The notes beneath the pieces are model-generated. The model was not told where the DNA came from and ran no database searches. It saw nothing but the letters and a program-made list of their open reading frames with translations. From an uncultured Gilliamella sp. (lineage in GTDB: Bacteria > Pseudomonadota > Gammaproteobacteria > Enterobacterales > Orbaceae): a DNA stretch of 64,000 nucleotides. Of this stretch, positions 55,236 to 64,000 are shown piece after piece (the first letter of the stretch is position 1; every line of letters starts with the position of its first letter). The position numbers and the translations under genes are program-made. The stretch lies in NCBI GenBank assembly GCA_946480175.1, contig CAMLIK010000002.1:1-64000 (forward strand), in the 5' to 3' direction.

Positions 55236-56663
55236 TTATGGTTGATAAATACCAACGCCTAAATTATTTTCTTTACGAGTACGTGATATAACCGATATTG
55301 GTGATTCACTTATCCGTAAATCCATTTGATCTTCCGTTCTCACTACTTTACCACGCAACGAGTTAGGATAAACATCGGTAATTTCAACATCAACAAATTT
55401 ACCAATCATATCTGGATAACCTTCAAAATTAACAATACGATTATTTTCTGTTCGACCAGTTAACTCCATAAGATCCTTTTTAGATGGGCCTTCAACTAAA
55501 ATACGTTGTACGGTATTTAACATACGACGACTAAATTGCATCGCTTGTTGATTGATTCGTTCTTGAAGAATGTAGAGTCTTTGTTTTTTCTCATCTTCAG
55601 AGACATTATCTTCCATTTCAGCAGCTGGTGTACCTGGGCGAGCTGAATAGACAAAGCTATAACTTAAGTCAAAATTAACATCAGCGATTAATTTCATGGT
55701 TTGCTCAAAATCTTCTTGAGTTTCACCTGGGAATCCAACTATAAAATCTGAACTAATTTGAATGTCAGGGCGAACTTTACGTAATTTGCGAATAATTGAT
55801 TTATATTCAATTGCCGTATGAGTTCGTTTCATTAAATTTAAAACTCGATCAGAACCACTTTGTACCGGTAAATGTAAAAAGTTAACCAGTTCTGGCGTAT
55901 CACGATAAACATCGATAATGTCATCTGTAAATTCAATTGGATGGCTAGTGGTAAAACGAATACGATCAATACCATCAATAGCAGCAACTAAACGTAATAA
56001 TTCAGCAAAAGAACAGATATCACCATCAAAGGTTGGTCCGCGATAGGCATTTACGTTTTGTCCTAATAAATTCACTTCACGAACACCTTGTTCAGCAAGT
56101 TGAGCTATTTCATAAATAACATCATCACAAGGTCGACTTACCTCCTCTCCTCGGGTATAAGGTACTACACAATAAGTACAGTATTTGTTACATCCTTCCA
56201 TTATGGATACAAATGCCGTTGGGCCTTCACTACGTGGTTCGGGTAGACGGTCAAATTTTTCAATTTCAGGAAAACTCACATCAACCACATGTTGGCCATT
56301 ACCACTGCGAATTTGTTCGATCATTTCTGGTAAGCGGTGAAAGGTTTGTGGTCCAAAAATAATATCAACAAAAGGCGCACGTTTACGAATATGGGCACCT
56401 TCTTGTGATGCCACACAACCACCAACACCAATAATAATATTAGGATTATGCTGTTTTAAATTCTTCCAACGGCCTAGTTGATGAAAAACTTTTTCTTGGG
56501 CTTTTTCTCGAATAGAGCAAGTATTTAAAAGTAAAATATCCGCTTCTTCAGCATTTTCTGTTAAGGTTAAACCATGAGTGGATTCAAGGAGATCTGCCAT
56601 TTTGGTTGAATCATATTCGTTCATTTGGCAGCCCCAAGTTTTGATATGTAATTTTTTGCTCAT
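55236..56663 (-). CDS. miaB: MiaB, tRNA-2-methylthio-N6-isopentenyladenosine synthase
   Basis: MiaB adds the methylthio group to i6A37 of tRNAs. The 475 residues have an N-terminal domain whose three cysteines hold the second iron-sulfur cluster (TWGCQMN, NTCSIRE, GGCVASQ), the radical-SAM motif CNKYCTYC and a C-terminal TRAM domain (about 380-445). The ATG at 56663 has GAG 6 bases upstream; a TTG one codon earlier is possible. Confidence 0.97.
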   Translation of the reverse strand: MSKKLHIKTWGCQMNEYDSTKMADLLESTHGLTLTENAEEADILLLNTCSIREKAQEKVFHQLGRWKNLKQHNPNIIIGVGGCVASQEGAHIRKRAPFVDIIFGPQTFHRLPEMIEQIRSGNGQHVVDVSFPEIEKFDRLPEPRSEGPTAFVSIMEGCNKYCTYCVVPYTRGEEVSRPCDDVIYEIAQLAEQGVREVNLLGQNVNAYRGPTFDGDICSFAELLRLVAAIDGIDRIRFTTSHPIEFTDDIIDVYRDTPELVNFLHLPVQSGSDRVLNLMKRTHTAIEYKSIIRKLRKVRPDIQISSDFIVGFPGETQEDFEQTMKLIADVNFDLSYSFVYSARPGTPAAEMEDNVSEDEKKQRLYILQERINQQAMQFSRRMLNTVQRILVEGPSKKDLMELTGRTENNRIVNFEGYPDMIGKFVDVEITDVYPNSLRGKVVRTEDQMDLRISESPISVISRTRKENNLGVGIYQP

Positions 56664-56911
56664 CAATAACTCAGCTATATTTAATTGTTAAAATGAAAAC
56701 GGGTTTAAATCCGCGATTTTAGCGAGCCATATTGTAATCCTTTGTGATTGTAGGGTCTATAATAAATATAAAAAACTATATTTATTACTTTATATATAAA
56801 AAATAAACAATTAGTAATTTATTTATCGAAAAAACAACTGATTATAATAATCAATATTTTATGTTATTATTCTCGCCCTATTAATATTATTTACTATACA
56901 AGTATTTAGGT

Positions 56912-58144
56912 ATGTCAAAAACATTTAGTCCAACAAAGCGCTTTTTAATTAAAGGCATTATTGCGACTTGTTTATTGTCTGTCACTCGAGTTGGCTTTGC
57001 TGCGGCAATGGCTCAGGTTATTGCTGTGCGTGTTTGGCCATCATCAACTTATACACGAATAACGTTAGAATCAAACGCTAAACTTAATTATAAACATGCA
57101 AATTTGTACAACCCCGATCGTATTGTTATTGATATTGATAATCTCAATTTAAATCCAACTCTAAAAACGATTTCAACAAAAGTACTAAGCCGAGATCCTT
57201 TTATTAAATCTATTCGTGCGTTGCAGTTAGATCCAAAAACTGTTCGTTTGATGATTGAATTAAAACAAGGTATTGATCCAAATACATTTACACTACCACC
57301 AATTGCTGAATTCAAACATCGATTAGTCGTTGATCTTTATCCATCTAAACCAGCTATAACTGATGATGATCCCCTTTTAGCACTCTTAGAAGAGTATCAA
57401 AAAGGCGATCTCAATAAAAAACAATCTCAAATAAAATCACCATCCAATAAGAAGAAAAATTCACCCATTATTGTTATGCTTGATCCGGGTCATGGTGGTG
57501 AAGATCCTGGCGCTATTGGTTATAAAAAGACTAGAGAAAAAGATATTGTGTTGCAAATTGCTCGACGCACTTACAATTTGCTAAAAAAAGAACCCAATAT
57601 CAAAGTATATATGACTCGTAATGAAGATGTATTTATACCTTTAAAAGTTCGCGTAGCAAAAGCGCGATCTTTACATGCAGATCTATTTATTTCGATTCAT
57701 GCAGATGCTTTTGCTAATCGCTCTGTTAAAGGCTCATCGGTATTTGCTTTATCAACCCGTGGTGCCAGTAGTTCAGCAGCCAGTTATTTAGCACAAACCC
57801 AAAATGATGCCGACCAAATAGGTGGGGTGAGTAGAAGTGGTGATAAATATTTAGATAATACGATTTTAGATTTAGTCCAAAAGACCACGCTCTCTAATGG
57901 TGTATTATTAGGTTCAGCTATTTTAAATCGAATGAAAAAGGTAAATAATTTGCATAAACCGTCGATTGAAAAAGCGGGTTTTGCAGTATTAAAAGCACCA
58001 GATATCCCATCAGTTTTAGTTGAAACAGCCTTCATTAGTAATATCAATGAAGAGCAAAAACTTAAGACTGCTTCCTTCCAAAATCAAGTATCTAAAGCAA
58101 TAGTTGATGGTATTAAAGATTATTTAAAACGTCGTAAAAATTGA
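56912..58144 (+). CDS. amiC: AmiC, N-acetylmuramoyl-L-alanine amidase
   Basis: AmiC splits septal peptidoglycan for cell separation. An AMIN domain (about 30-140) targets the septum, and the zinc amidase domain (about 185-405) shows LDPGHGGEDPGAIG, REKDIVLQIARR, SIHADAF and LVETAFISN with the metal ligands. The 410 residues match E. coli AmiC (417). The signal peptide aligns with the twin-arginine signal of enteric AmiC but has TKRFLIK in place of an RR pair. A terminator follows at the stop. Confidence 0.95.
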   Translation: MSKTFSPTKRFLIKGIIATCLLSVTRVGFAAAMAQVIAVRVWPSSTYTRITLESNAKLNYKHANLYNPDRIVIDIDNLNLNPTLKTISTKVLSRDPFIKSIRALQLDPKTVRLMIELKQGIDPNTFTLPPIAEFKHRLVVDLYPSKPAITDDDPLLALLEEYQKGDLNKKQSQIKSPSNKKKNSPIIVMLDPGHGGEDPGAIGYKKTREKDIVLQIARRTYNLLKKEPNIKVYMTRNEDVFIPLKVRVAKARSLHADLFISIHADAFANRSVKGSSVFALSTRGASSSAASYLAQTQNDADQIGGVSRSGDKYLDNTILDLVQKTTLSNGVLLGSAILNRMKKVNNLHKPSIEKAGFAVLKAPDIPSVLVETAFISNINEEQKLKTASFQNQVSKAIVDGIKDYLKRRKN

Positions 58145-58168
58145 TCTAATAATTTTTTAGATCAATTT
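58138..58168. terminator. Bidirectional terminator between amiC and rsmG
   Basis: AAATTGATCTAA (58138-58149) and TTAGATCAATTT (58157-58168) form a perfect 12-bp stem with a 7-base loop. A- and T-runs are on both sides. It overlaps the amiC stop and lies 5 bases from the rsmG stop. Confidence 0.85.
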
Positions 58169-58173
58169 TACCT

Positions 58174-58773
58174 TTACTCAATGATCATTAATCGTCGTTC
58201 AGCACTTAATCCTGGAATAGTCAGTTTAATATTTTGTTTAAGAGTAAACCCTGCAGGGATCGCATCAAGATCGCTACCTTTTAATGCGTAAAATGATCCT
58301 TGCTGGTTAGGAAGATGTTTACACCAAGTTAGCATATCTTGCAAAGAAGCAAATGCTCGGCTGATGACCCCATCAAATTTCTTCTCATCATATTCTTCTA
58401 TACGGCTTTGAATTGGTTGAATATTAGTTAATTTTAATTCAAATTGAACTTGTTTTAAAAAACGAATTCTTTTACCTAAACTATCCACCAGATCAAATTG
58501 TTTATCTGGATTAATTATTGCTAAAGGGATCCCAGGTAATCCAGGGCCAGTTCCCACATCAATAAAAGTATTGCCAACTAAATAAGGTGAAACAACTAAA
58601 CTATCCATAATATGTTTAACTAACATTTCACTAGGATCGCGCACTGCGGTTAAATTGTAAGCCTTATTCCATTTATTAAGCATTTCAACATAATCGATCA
58701 ACAGATCAATTTGCTGTGAAGTGATCGAAAGATCCGTTTGATCAATAAGATTAATGAGTTTCTTTTTTAACAT
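58174..58773 (-). CDS. rsmG: RsmG, 16S rRNA 7-methylguanosine methyltransferase
   Basis: RsmG methylates G527 of 16S rRNA. The 199 residues carry the SAM site [17 protein letters not shown] and the family block [35 protein letters not shown] is also conserved. Its start overlaps the end of mnmG by 23 bases, so the two are translated from one message. Confidence 0.96.
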   Translation of the reverse strand: MLKKKLINLIDQTDLSITSQQIDLLIDYVEMLNKWNKAYNLTAVRDPSEMLVKHIMDSLVVSPYLVGNTFIDVGTGPGLPGIPLAIINPDKQFDLVDSLGKRIRFLKQVQFELKLTNIQPIQSRIEEYDEKKFDGVISRAFASLQDMLTWCKHLPNQQGSFYALKGSDLDAIPAGFTLKQNIKLTIPGLSAERRLMIIE

Positions 58774-60643
58774 AGTTTTTCTTTTTTAAATAAACTAATA
58801 ACATTGAAATTGCCGCTGGCGTAATGCCAGAAATACGTGAAGCTTGGCCAATTGAAACAGGTTTATGCTGTTTTAATTTAGCAACGACTTCATTAGATAA
58901 CCCTGATATTTCAGCATAATCAATGTGCTCAGGTATAAGGGTTTCTTCATTTCGTTTTTGTCTTTCAATTTCTTCAATCTGTAATTTTATATAACCATCA
59001 TATTTTACTTGTATCTCAACTTGTTCAGCGGCTTGAGTATCAGTTAAACCTGGTGCAAAAAGCGATAATGATTGTAGTGTTTTGTAGCTCATTTCAGGAC
59101 GTTTAAGTAACTCTTCACCATTAGCTTCTTTGGTTAAATTAGCACTTAGTACCGCGTTAACTTCATCGATTGTTTCAATATGAGGGTGAACCCAAATATC
59201 ACGAAGGCGGGCTCTTTCTTGTTCAATAGCTTCAAATTTTTCATTAAATCGTTGCCAACGATAATCATCAACCATGCCAAGTTGTCGGCCTATTTCAGTT
59301 AAACGAATATCGGCATTATCTTCACGTAACATTAAGCGATATTCAGCACGCGAAGTAAACATACGGTAAGGTTCATTTGTGCCTAAAGTACAAAGATCAT
59401 CAACTAGCACCCCTAAATAAGCTTGATCGCGAGTAGGGAACCATTGATCTTGATCATATACAAATCTTGCCGCATTTAAACCTGCTAACATACCTTGAGC
59501 AGCAGCCTCTTCATAGCCGGTAGTGCCATTTATTTGACCCGCTAAAAATAAACCTTTGATCACTTTACTTTCTAAAGTTGGTTTAAGATCACGCGGATCA
59601 AAATAATCATACTCAATAGCATAACCAGGTCTTACTATATTCGCATTTTCGAGTCCTTTCATGCTACGGACAAAGGCTAATTGCGTATCAAACGGTAAAC
59701 TGGTCGAGATCCCATTTGGATAAATCTCATTACTATCTAACCCTTCTGGTTCTAAATAGATCTGATGAGAATTACGATCAGCAAAACGCATTATTTTATC
59801 TTCAATAGACGGACAATATCGAGGGCCAATACCTTCAATCACACCTGTGTACATAGGACTACGATCTAAGCTATTTCGAATGATCTCATGGGTTGTTTCA
59901 TTAGTACTGGTTATATAACAAGGGATCTGTCTAGGATGCTGCTTAGCATCGCCTAAAAATGAAAATACTGGTACTGGATTATCACCATATTGAGTGCCTA
60001 ATTTCGAAAAGTCTATTGTTCTGGCATCAATACGTGGTGGTGTTCCTGTCTTTAATCGTCCCATTCTAAATGGATATTGATGTAAAGATTTGGACAAACC
60101 GATCGAAGCGGGATCGCCGGTTCTACCACCACTATAATTATCTAAACCTATATGGATCTTACCATCTAAAAAGGTACCTGTTGTAAGTACTACAGCTTTT
60201 GCTTTAAAAGAGACGCCCATTTGGGTAACAACACCGATGATCTGATCGTTTTCAATGATCAGATCTTCAACTGATTGTTGAAATAACATTAGGTTTTCTT
60301 GGTTTTCAAGTGCTGTTCTTATTACTTTACGATATAAAGATCGATCCGCTTGAGCACGAGTAGCTCTTACAGCTGGACCTTTACTGCTGTTTAAGATCCT
60401 AAATTGGATCCCTGAAAGATCAATAGCATGAGCCATCAATCCACCCATAGCATCAATTTCTTTGACTAAATGTCCTTTACCTATCCCACCAATAGCAGGA
60501 TTACATGACATTTGTCCTAACGTATTGATATTATGAGTTAAAAGTAATGTTTTTCTGCCGATTCTAGCTGACGCCATTGCTGCTTCAGTTCCAGCATGAC
60601 CGCCACCAACAACGATGACATCAAAAAGATCTGGGTAAAACAT
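58751..60643 (-). CDS. mnmG: MnmG (GidA), tRNA U34 carboxymethylaminomethyl synthase subunit
   Basis: MnmG, with MnmE, modifies the wobble uridine of several tRNAs. The 630 residues match (E. coli 629). The FAD site [10 protein letters not shown] is near the N-terminus, and [20 protein letters not shown] and [14 protein letters not shown] are conserved. The gene is transcribed away from oriC, which starts just upstream of its ATG. This order is characteristic of gammaproteobacterial origins. Confidence 0.97.
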   Translation of the reverse strand: MFYPDLFDVIVVGGGHAGTEAAMASARIGRKTLLLTHNINTLGQMSCNPAIGGIGKGHLVKEIDAMGGLMAHAIDLSGIQFRILNSSKGPAVRATRAQADRSLYRKVIRTALENQENLMLFQQSVEDLIIENDQIIGVVTQMGVSFKAKAVVLTTGTFLDGKIHIGLDNYSGGRTGDPASIGLSKSLHQYPFRMGRLKTGTPPRIDARTIDFSKLGTQYGDNPVPVFSFLGDAKQHPRQIPCYITSTNETTHEIIRNSLDRSPMYTGVIEGIGPRYCPSIEDKIMRFADRNSHQIYLEPEGLDSNEIYPNGISTSLPFDTQLAFVRSMKGLENANIVRPGYAIEYDYFDPRDLKPTLESKVIKGLFLAGQINGTTGYEEAAAQGMLAGLNAARFVYDQDQWFPTRDQAYLGVLVDDLCTLGTNEPYRMFTSRAEYRLMLREDNADIRLTEIGRQLGMVDDYRWQRFNEKFEAIEQERARLRDIWVHPHIETIDEVNAVLSANLTKEANGEELLKRPEMSYKTLQSLSLFAPGLTDTQAAEQVEIQVKYDGYIKLQIEEIERQKRNEETLIPEHIDYAEISGLSNEVVAKLKQHKPVSIGQASRISGITPAAISMLLVYLKKKNYVKKETH

Positions 60644-60933
60644 ATAAAGCCTCGTTTTTCATTTTAGATGATCATTATTTTGATCAAGCGATTTAGTTCT
60701 ATTTAGCGTAAGGAATTGTACTCATCTTTTTTATTACGTCAAATGATCTATTTTGATCACGATCTAAATAAAATAAGATCTTTTATATGATCTTTTTATT
60801 TTTACTATTATTAGATCGGATCTTTTTTGTTGATAACCATTTTTTGTGATTATTTTATAGGATCTTATCGATCGTCTAATGCTGTTAATTGATCGGATCT
60901 TTTTTTGATTAAACTTGTTTATAACTATCTTAT

Positions 60934-60942
60934 TTATCCACA
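60934..60942 (+). promoter_or_regulatory. DnaA box (perfect)
   Basis: TTATCCACA, the strong DnaA consensus, in the middle of oriC. Confidence 0.92.
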
Positions 60943-61007
60943 GTACTCATTTCAATTAAGGTTATTAATGCGATCATAACAGCTTATGATCGTTGTTTAT
61001 CACAGAG

Positions 61008-61016
61008 TTATCCACA
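61008..61016 (+). promoter_or_regulatory. DnaA box (perfect), R4-like
   Basis: TTATCCACA, preceded by CACAGAG as near the right end of the enteric origin. It stands 74 bases after the other perfect box, in the same orientation. Confidence 0.92.
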
Positions 61017-61148
61017 AAAAATAAGTTTGTTTGCCTAAATTTTTATCTTTTATTGTTTATAAATTAAGCATGCTTACTTGAGTTAATTAGAGGATCTTAG
61101 TTATAAACAATTTATAATAGTAAAAGTTGTATAGATAGAAATATTGTT

Positions 61149-61947
61149 ATGAGTATTAAATAGTTTTACAAAATTCAAAATAAGATAGTCGGTCGAACTT
61201 GGCGCCATAAACCAACTTATCCTGTTCTACCGAGTTGGGAGACTGAATTTGTCAGCACTAAGGGAATAATTGAGTGTATAGATTTAGAAGAATAGTATGA
61301 TTATTTTGAATTTGTTTCTCAAAGTGCAACTGAACATAGTATAATAGTATAATTAGTGCTCATACTCATGTTGTACATCATTATTCTAATTTTGAGGATT
61401 TAAAAAAACACGTCTTAGCAAAAGAAATTAATCCTTTTTTAATTAAGGCTAATTTTGTGAATGTTCAAATTGATGGTGTTATTTATCGAGGTTGGATAGA
61501 TGATTGCTCTTTTCAAGCGGGTGAAGAAGTCGCTGTTATAGCGCAGTGGCAAGAAGATCATTATGAACTTTATGCTTTAGCTAAACCTGACGAAAGGATT
61601 ATTAGTATATGTCCTAATTGCAGTAAAGGGCGAATAGCTTATTTAATCCATCAAGCTAAATTGACATTATTTATTATCCTTTTTTTATGATTTTTTTAAT
61701 ATTCTTTATATGTTAGCTTGGGGCAGTGTCTATCAACTACTTCATTTAACAGCTAAATATATCTCTTTTAATGAAACCTATATTTTTTGGTAGTAGTATT
61801 TTTTGTTGTATTTGTATGATTATTGAATCTATACCTAATCTTAATAAAAAAGCAAAAATAGCCGAGAAAATTTTTAAGATTTTAAATCTGCCGAAAATAG
61901 CTAGAATGGATTTAAGACGTTTTACTAATAAAAAGTCGCTAAATTAA
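61149..61947 (+). pseudogene. Decayed gene next to oriC (possible T6SS-effector-like membrane protein)
   Basis: A broken coding stretch can be followed through three frames. ATG at 61149 is stopped by TAG at 61161; the same frame goes on (RTWRHKPTYPVLPSWETEF) to TAG at 61293. After a frameshift near 61340 it runs to TGA at 61688 with VQIDGVIYRGWIDDC and AKPDERIISICPNCSKGR. After another shift it ends as KAKIAEKIFKILNLPKIARM to TAA at 61945-61947. This order resembles a family of membrane proteins annotated as putative type VI secretion effectors, from memory only. At least two stops and two frameshifts make it inactive. The following 61948-62240 holds nothing I can name. Confidence 0.7.
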
Positions 61948-62240
61948 AACAAAAAAAGCAGCATAATTGTATGAAACCTTCTAAAATGTTCTATTCTGGA
62001 AAAAATGAAAATAATTTATTTTATTATTAATGAATAATAATAAGTTAAAGTTTATAACTAAATAGCATTTTAGCTATGTTACTATTTTACTATTCGGTTT
62101 TTTGTAGGTTAACTAGTTTTTATATATCGATTTTTAATAGTTGCTTTTGCTAGCTTGTTTAGTTCTCTATAAAAGTGATTGATTTTTGTGAAAGCAAATT
62201 TATACTTAGTACGATTGTATTTTTATTGTGAGGTTATTTT

Positions 62241-62924
62241 ATTACTCTTTCACAGTTGCCCTTACCTTTTATATTACCTAATAACGAAACGTTTGATAGT
62301 TTCTATGTAGGTGATAATCAGCTATTGTTTGATTCTTTGCAAACCTTACTTGATAGGAAAGGTTTTAATGTCTTTTATATATGGTCAGCAAGTGCTGCTG
62401 GTCGTACGCATCTATTACATGCTTCAAGCCAAAATAAATTAGCCAGTTATATTCCTTTAAAACAACATTTTTTATTAGTACCTGAGATTTTACAAGGTTT
62501 AGATAATTACGATTTGGTTTGTTTAGATGATATTGATGCAATAGCAGGTCATCGTGACTGGGAAGAAGCTATATTTGATCTATTTAATCGTTTAACTGAA
62601 AAGAGCGTTAGTAAATTATTGATAACTGCTAGTGCACCTCCGAAACAAATTCCTTTTATATTACCTGATTTAGCATCTAGATTAACGTGGGGACAAGTTT
62701 ATCAGTTAAAAGAGTTAAACGATGAGGATAAGCTAAAAGCTTTACAACTTAGAGCAAAATTAAGTGGATTTGAGTTATCAACAGAAGTTGGTTTATTTTT
62801 GTTAAAACGTGTTAATCGTGATATGCGTACTTTGTTTTCTTTGATGGAAAAGTTTGAAGTTGCAACGTTAGCTCAACAACGTAAATTAACCATTCCTTTT
62901 ATTAAACATATTTTGGATTTATGA
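62241..62924 (+). CDS. hda: Hda, DnaA regulatory inactivator; probable ATT start
   Basis: Hda with the sliding clamp stimulates ATP hydrolysis by DnaA after initiation. The AAA+ body matches E. coli Hda: YIWSASAAGRTHLLHA, VCLDDIDAIAG, LPDLASRLTWGQVYQL and LSGFEL-RDMRTLFSLM. A TTG at 62256 would begin the protein inside the clamp-binding motif QLPLPF and drop its glutamine. The frame is open to a TGA at 62229; GAGGT (62230-62234) stands 6 bases before ATT at 62241, giving ITLSQLPLPF. E. coli hda also uses a rare start codon (CTG). From 62241 the product has 227 residues. Confidence 0.92.
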   Translation: MTLSQLPLPFILPNNETFDSFYVGDNQLLFDSLQTLLDRKGFNVFYIWSASAAGRTHLLHASSQNKLASYIPLKQHFLLVPEILQGLDNYDLVCLDDIDAIAGHRDWEEAIFDLFNRLTEKSVSKLLITASAPPKQIPFILPDLASRLTWGQVYQLKELNDEDKLKALQLRAKLSGFELSTEVGLFLLKRVNRDMRTLFSLMEKFEVATLAQQRKLTIPFIKHILDL

Positions 62925-62925
62925 A

Positions 62926-63705
62926 ATGATAAAAAAACCTGAAGCTATCGTTTTTTTCGATTTAGATGGCACTTTATTCAATAAAGATGTAGATGTGTTA
63001 CCTAGTTCTTATGATGCAATTAGAAAGCTGAAACAAAATAATATTATACCAATGATTGCAACAGGTAGGACACCACCTGAAGTTTTTGGTTTGATGAGAG
63101 ATACGGGTATAGATTCAATTATTGGTATGAATGGCCAAGTTGTTATTTATGAAAAGGAAGTCGTTTTTACTAATAATATAGATAAAAATGTTATTACTCG
63201 ATTGTATGAATATTCAATAAGGGAAAATAATATTCCTCTGGCTTTTTATAATTATAAAATGATGCGAGTATCTGAAAATAGTCAACCAGCACAAAAATTT
63301 TATCACCATTTAAAACAAGATGTTCCACCTGTTGATGATCAAATCTATTTAAAAGAACCTATTCAAATGTTGTTATTACTTTGTGAACAAGGCGAGTCAT
63401 CTTATCGCGATCTCTTTCCTGAACTAACCTTTATTCGAAATACGCCTTATTGTGTTGATGTGTTTAATCATGGTGGATCGAAAGGCAGGGGAATTAATGA
63501 GTTATTAAAAACTAAAGGTTTTGAGGATGTACCTACTTATGCATTTGGTGATGGTATGAATGATTTTGAAATGTTCTTAACTGTTGATCATCCAATTGCT
63601 ATGGATAATGCCGTTGATGCCTTAAAAAATGAAGCTGAATATGTCACTGATAACAATAATAATGATGGTATAGCTAAAGCATTAAAGAAATTTGGATTAA
63701 TTTAA
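62926..63705 (+). CDS. HAD-superfamily phosphatase, Cof type (IIB)
   Basis: The 259 residues have HAD motif I FFDLDGTLF (nucleophile D12, acid D14), motif II ATGRTP, a lysine in GGSKGRGI and motif IV FGDGMNDFEMF. The cap is of the IIB type. Such enzymes remove phosphate from sugar phosphates or nucleotides; the substrate cannot be told from sequence. It starts one base after the hda stop, so the two are co-transcribed. The operon link to replication control is probably accidental. Confidence 0.92.
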   Translation: MIKKPEAIVFFDLDGTLFNKDVDVLPSSYDAIRKLKQNNIIPMIATGRTPPEVFGLMRDTGIDSIIGMNGQVVIYEKEVVFTNNIDKNVITRLYEYSIRENNIPLAFYNYKMMRVSENSQPAQKFYHHLKQDVPPVDDQIYLKEPIQMLLLLCEQGESSYRDLFPELTFIRNTPYCVDVFNHGGSKGRGINELLKTKGFEDVPTYAFGDGMNDFEMFLTVDHPIAMDNAVDALKNEAEYVTDNNNNDGIAKALKKFGLI

Positions 63706-63712
63706 AGATAAA

Positions 63713-63745
63713 AAAATCATCTAATTGTTTAGATTAGATGATTTT
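63713..63745. terminator. Bidirectional terminator after the HAD gene
   Basis: AAAATCATCTAA (63713-63724) and TTAGATGATTTT (63734-63745) form a perfect 12-bp stem with a 9-base loop. It ends the hda-HAD operon and faces the converging transporter gene. Confidence 0.88.
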
Positions 63746-63768
63746 AAGTTTGATTATATTATTTTTAT

Positions 63769-64000
63769 TTAGTGGTGTTGTTTAAAACCAACATTGTTGT
63801 TACCAAAGCAATTGTCATAGTCAAATCCAGTTAACTCTTTAACTAAACTTCTTATTTCTGGTGTTGCGTCTTCTTTTTTACCACCATTTTTTAATCTATC
63901 AATTTCTTGAATAATAAGTGCATGAGTCGATTTGTCTAATTTCATTCGGTAAGTGAAGAAGATACCTAATAATGCCATTCCACATACACCAAAGACTAAT
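63769..64000 (-). CDS. MFS/GPH-type sugar:cation symporter (3' end only)
   Basis: The reverse strand is open to the window edge; at least 76 residues are visible. The end of a hydrophobic segment (LVFGVCGMALLGIFFTYRM) is followed by a soluble tail with LDKSTHALIIQEIDRLKNGG and ELTGFDYDNCFGNN. Tails of this kind are found in glycoside-pentoside-hexuronide symporters. An ATG at 63978 lies inside the membrane segment and is not the real start. The substrate cannot be told. Confidence 0.7.
   Translation of the reverse strand, partial: LVFGVCGMALLGIFFTYRMKLDKSTHALIIQEIDRLKNGGKKEDATPEIRSLVKELTGFDYDNCFGNNNVGFKQHH

Larger units (their letters stand above)
60660..61110. other. Replication origin, oriC
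   Basis: In about 430 bases there are 16 GATC sites (first 60670, last 61093); about two would be expected by chance. Two perfect DnaA boxes and one near box (TGTTGATAA, 60828-60836, reverse) lie inside. Repeats of the type GATCTTTTT occur at 60777, 60789, 60819 and 60896, like the AT-rich 13-mers of the enteric unwinding region, on the mnmG side. The right box stands in GAGTTATCCACA as in enteric R4. The order mnmG-oriC agrees with gammaproteobacteria. Confidence 0.93.

Noticed and set aside
61457..61690. A 77-residue stand-alone gene starting with GTG
   Set aside because: The same frame is open further upstream with continuous homology-like sequence, and matching fragments stand in other frames on both sides, so it is a piece of a pseudogene.

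Overview
The window reads as chromosomal DNA of a very AT-rich gammaproteobacterium whose genes resemble those of enterics in sequence: RtcR/RtcB, TreR/TreB/TreC, FlhDC, TreR- and CRP-type operators, and an enteric-type oriC beside mnmG. The low GC, the enteric-like regulators and a complete flagellar set fit Orbales (the Orbus/Gilliamella/Schmidhempelia group) best. That placement is an inference from gene content; no 16S rRNA or tRNA gene was seen.

Layout. (1) 1-5.7 kb: an RNA-repair locus. rtcR (cut by the window edge) diverges from rtcB across a textbook sigma-54 promoter. Behind rtcB come two alpha-helical HEAT-like proteins and two RlaP-type polymerase-beta nucleotidyltransferases; rtcA is not there. 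(2) 5.7-10.1 kb: trehalose uptake and hydrolysis (treR, treB, treC) with a perfect TreR palindrome and a perfect CRP site. (3) 10.2-11.3 kb: an HxlR regulator divergent from an SDR-like oxidoreductase. (4) 11.6-14.4 kb: allantoinase and an allantoin permease. (5) 14.4-49.2 kb: an uninterrupted flagellar locus with export gate, rod, hook, filament, switch, stator, chaperones, FlhDC, FliA and FlgM. Four sigma-28 promoters can be read (flgM, flgK, fliC, fliD). No chemotaxis genes are present. (6) 49.4-56.7 kb: the cell-elongation cluster dacA, mrdB, mrdA, then ybeZ, a zinc-ribbon protein and miaB. (7) 56.9-60.6 kb: amiC, rsmG and mnmG. (8) 60.66-61.11 kb: oriC, with 16 GATC sites and two perfect DnaA boxes. 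(9) 61.1-64.0 kb: a decayed gene, hda, a HAD phosphatase and the 3' end of a sugar transporter.

How the parts work together. RtcR would sense damaged RNA and fire the sigma-54 promoter, making RtcB and probably the HEAT and RlaP partners. FlhDC turns on hook-basal-body genes; FlgM holds FliA until the hook is finished; FliA then transcribes flgM, flgKL, fliC and fliDST. The replication origin lies next to hda, whose product inactivates DnaA.

The points most worth a second look are the RtcB/HEAT/RlaP operon, two genes (hda and mrdA) whose conserved N-termini extend upstream of any ATG/GTG/TTG, the oriC-hda neighbourhood with its pseudogene, the structured fliC leader, and coding repeats in motB and fliK.
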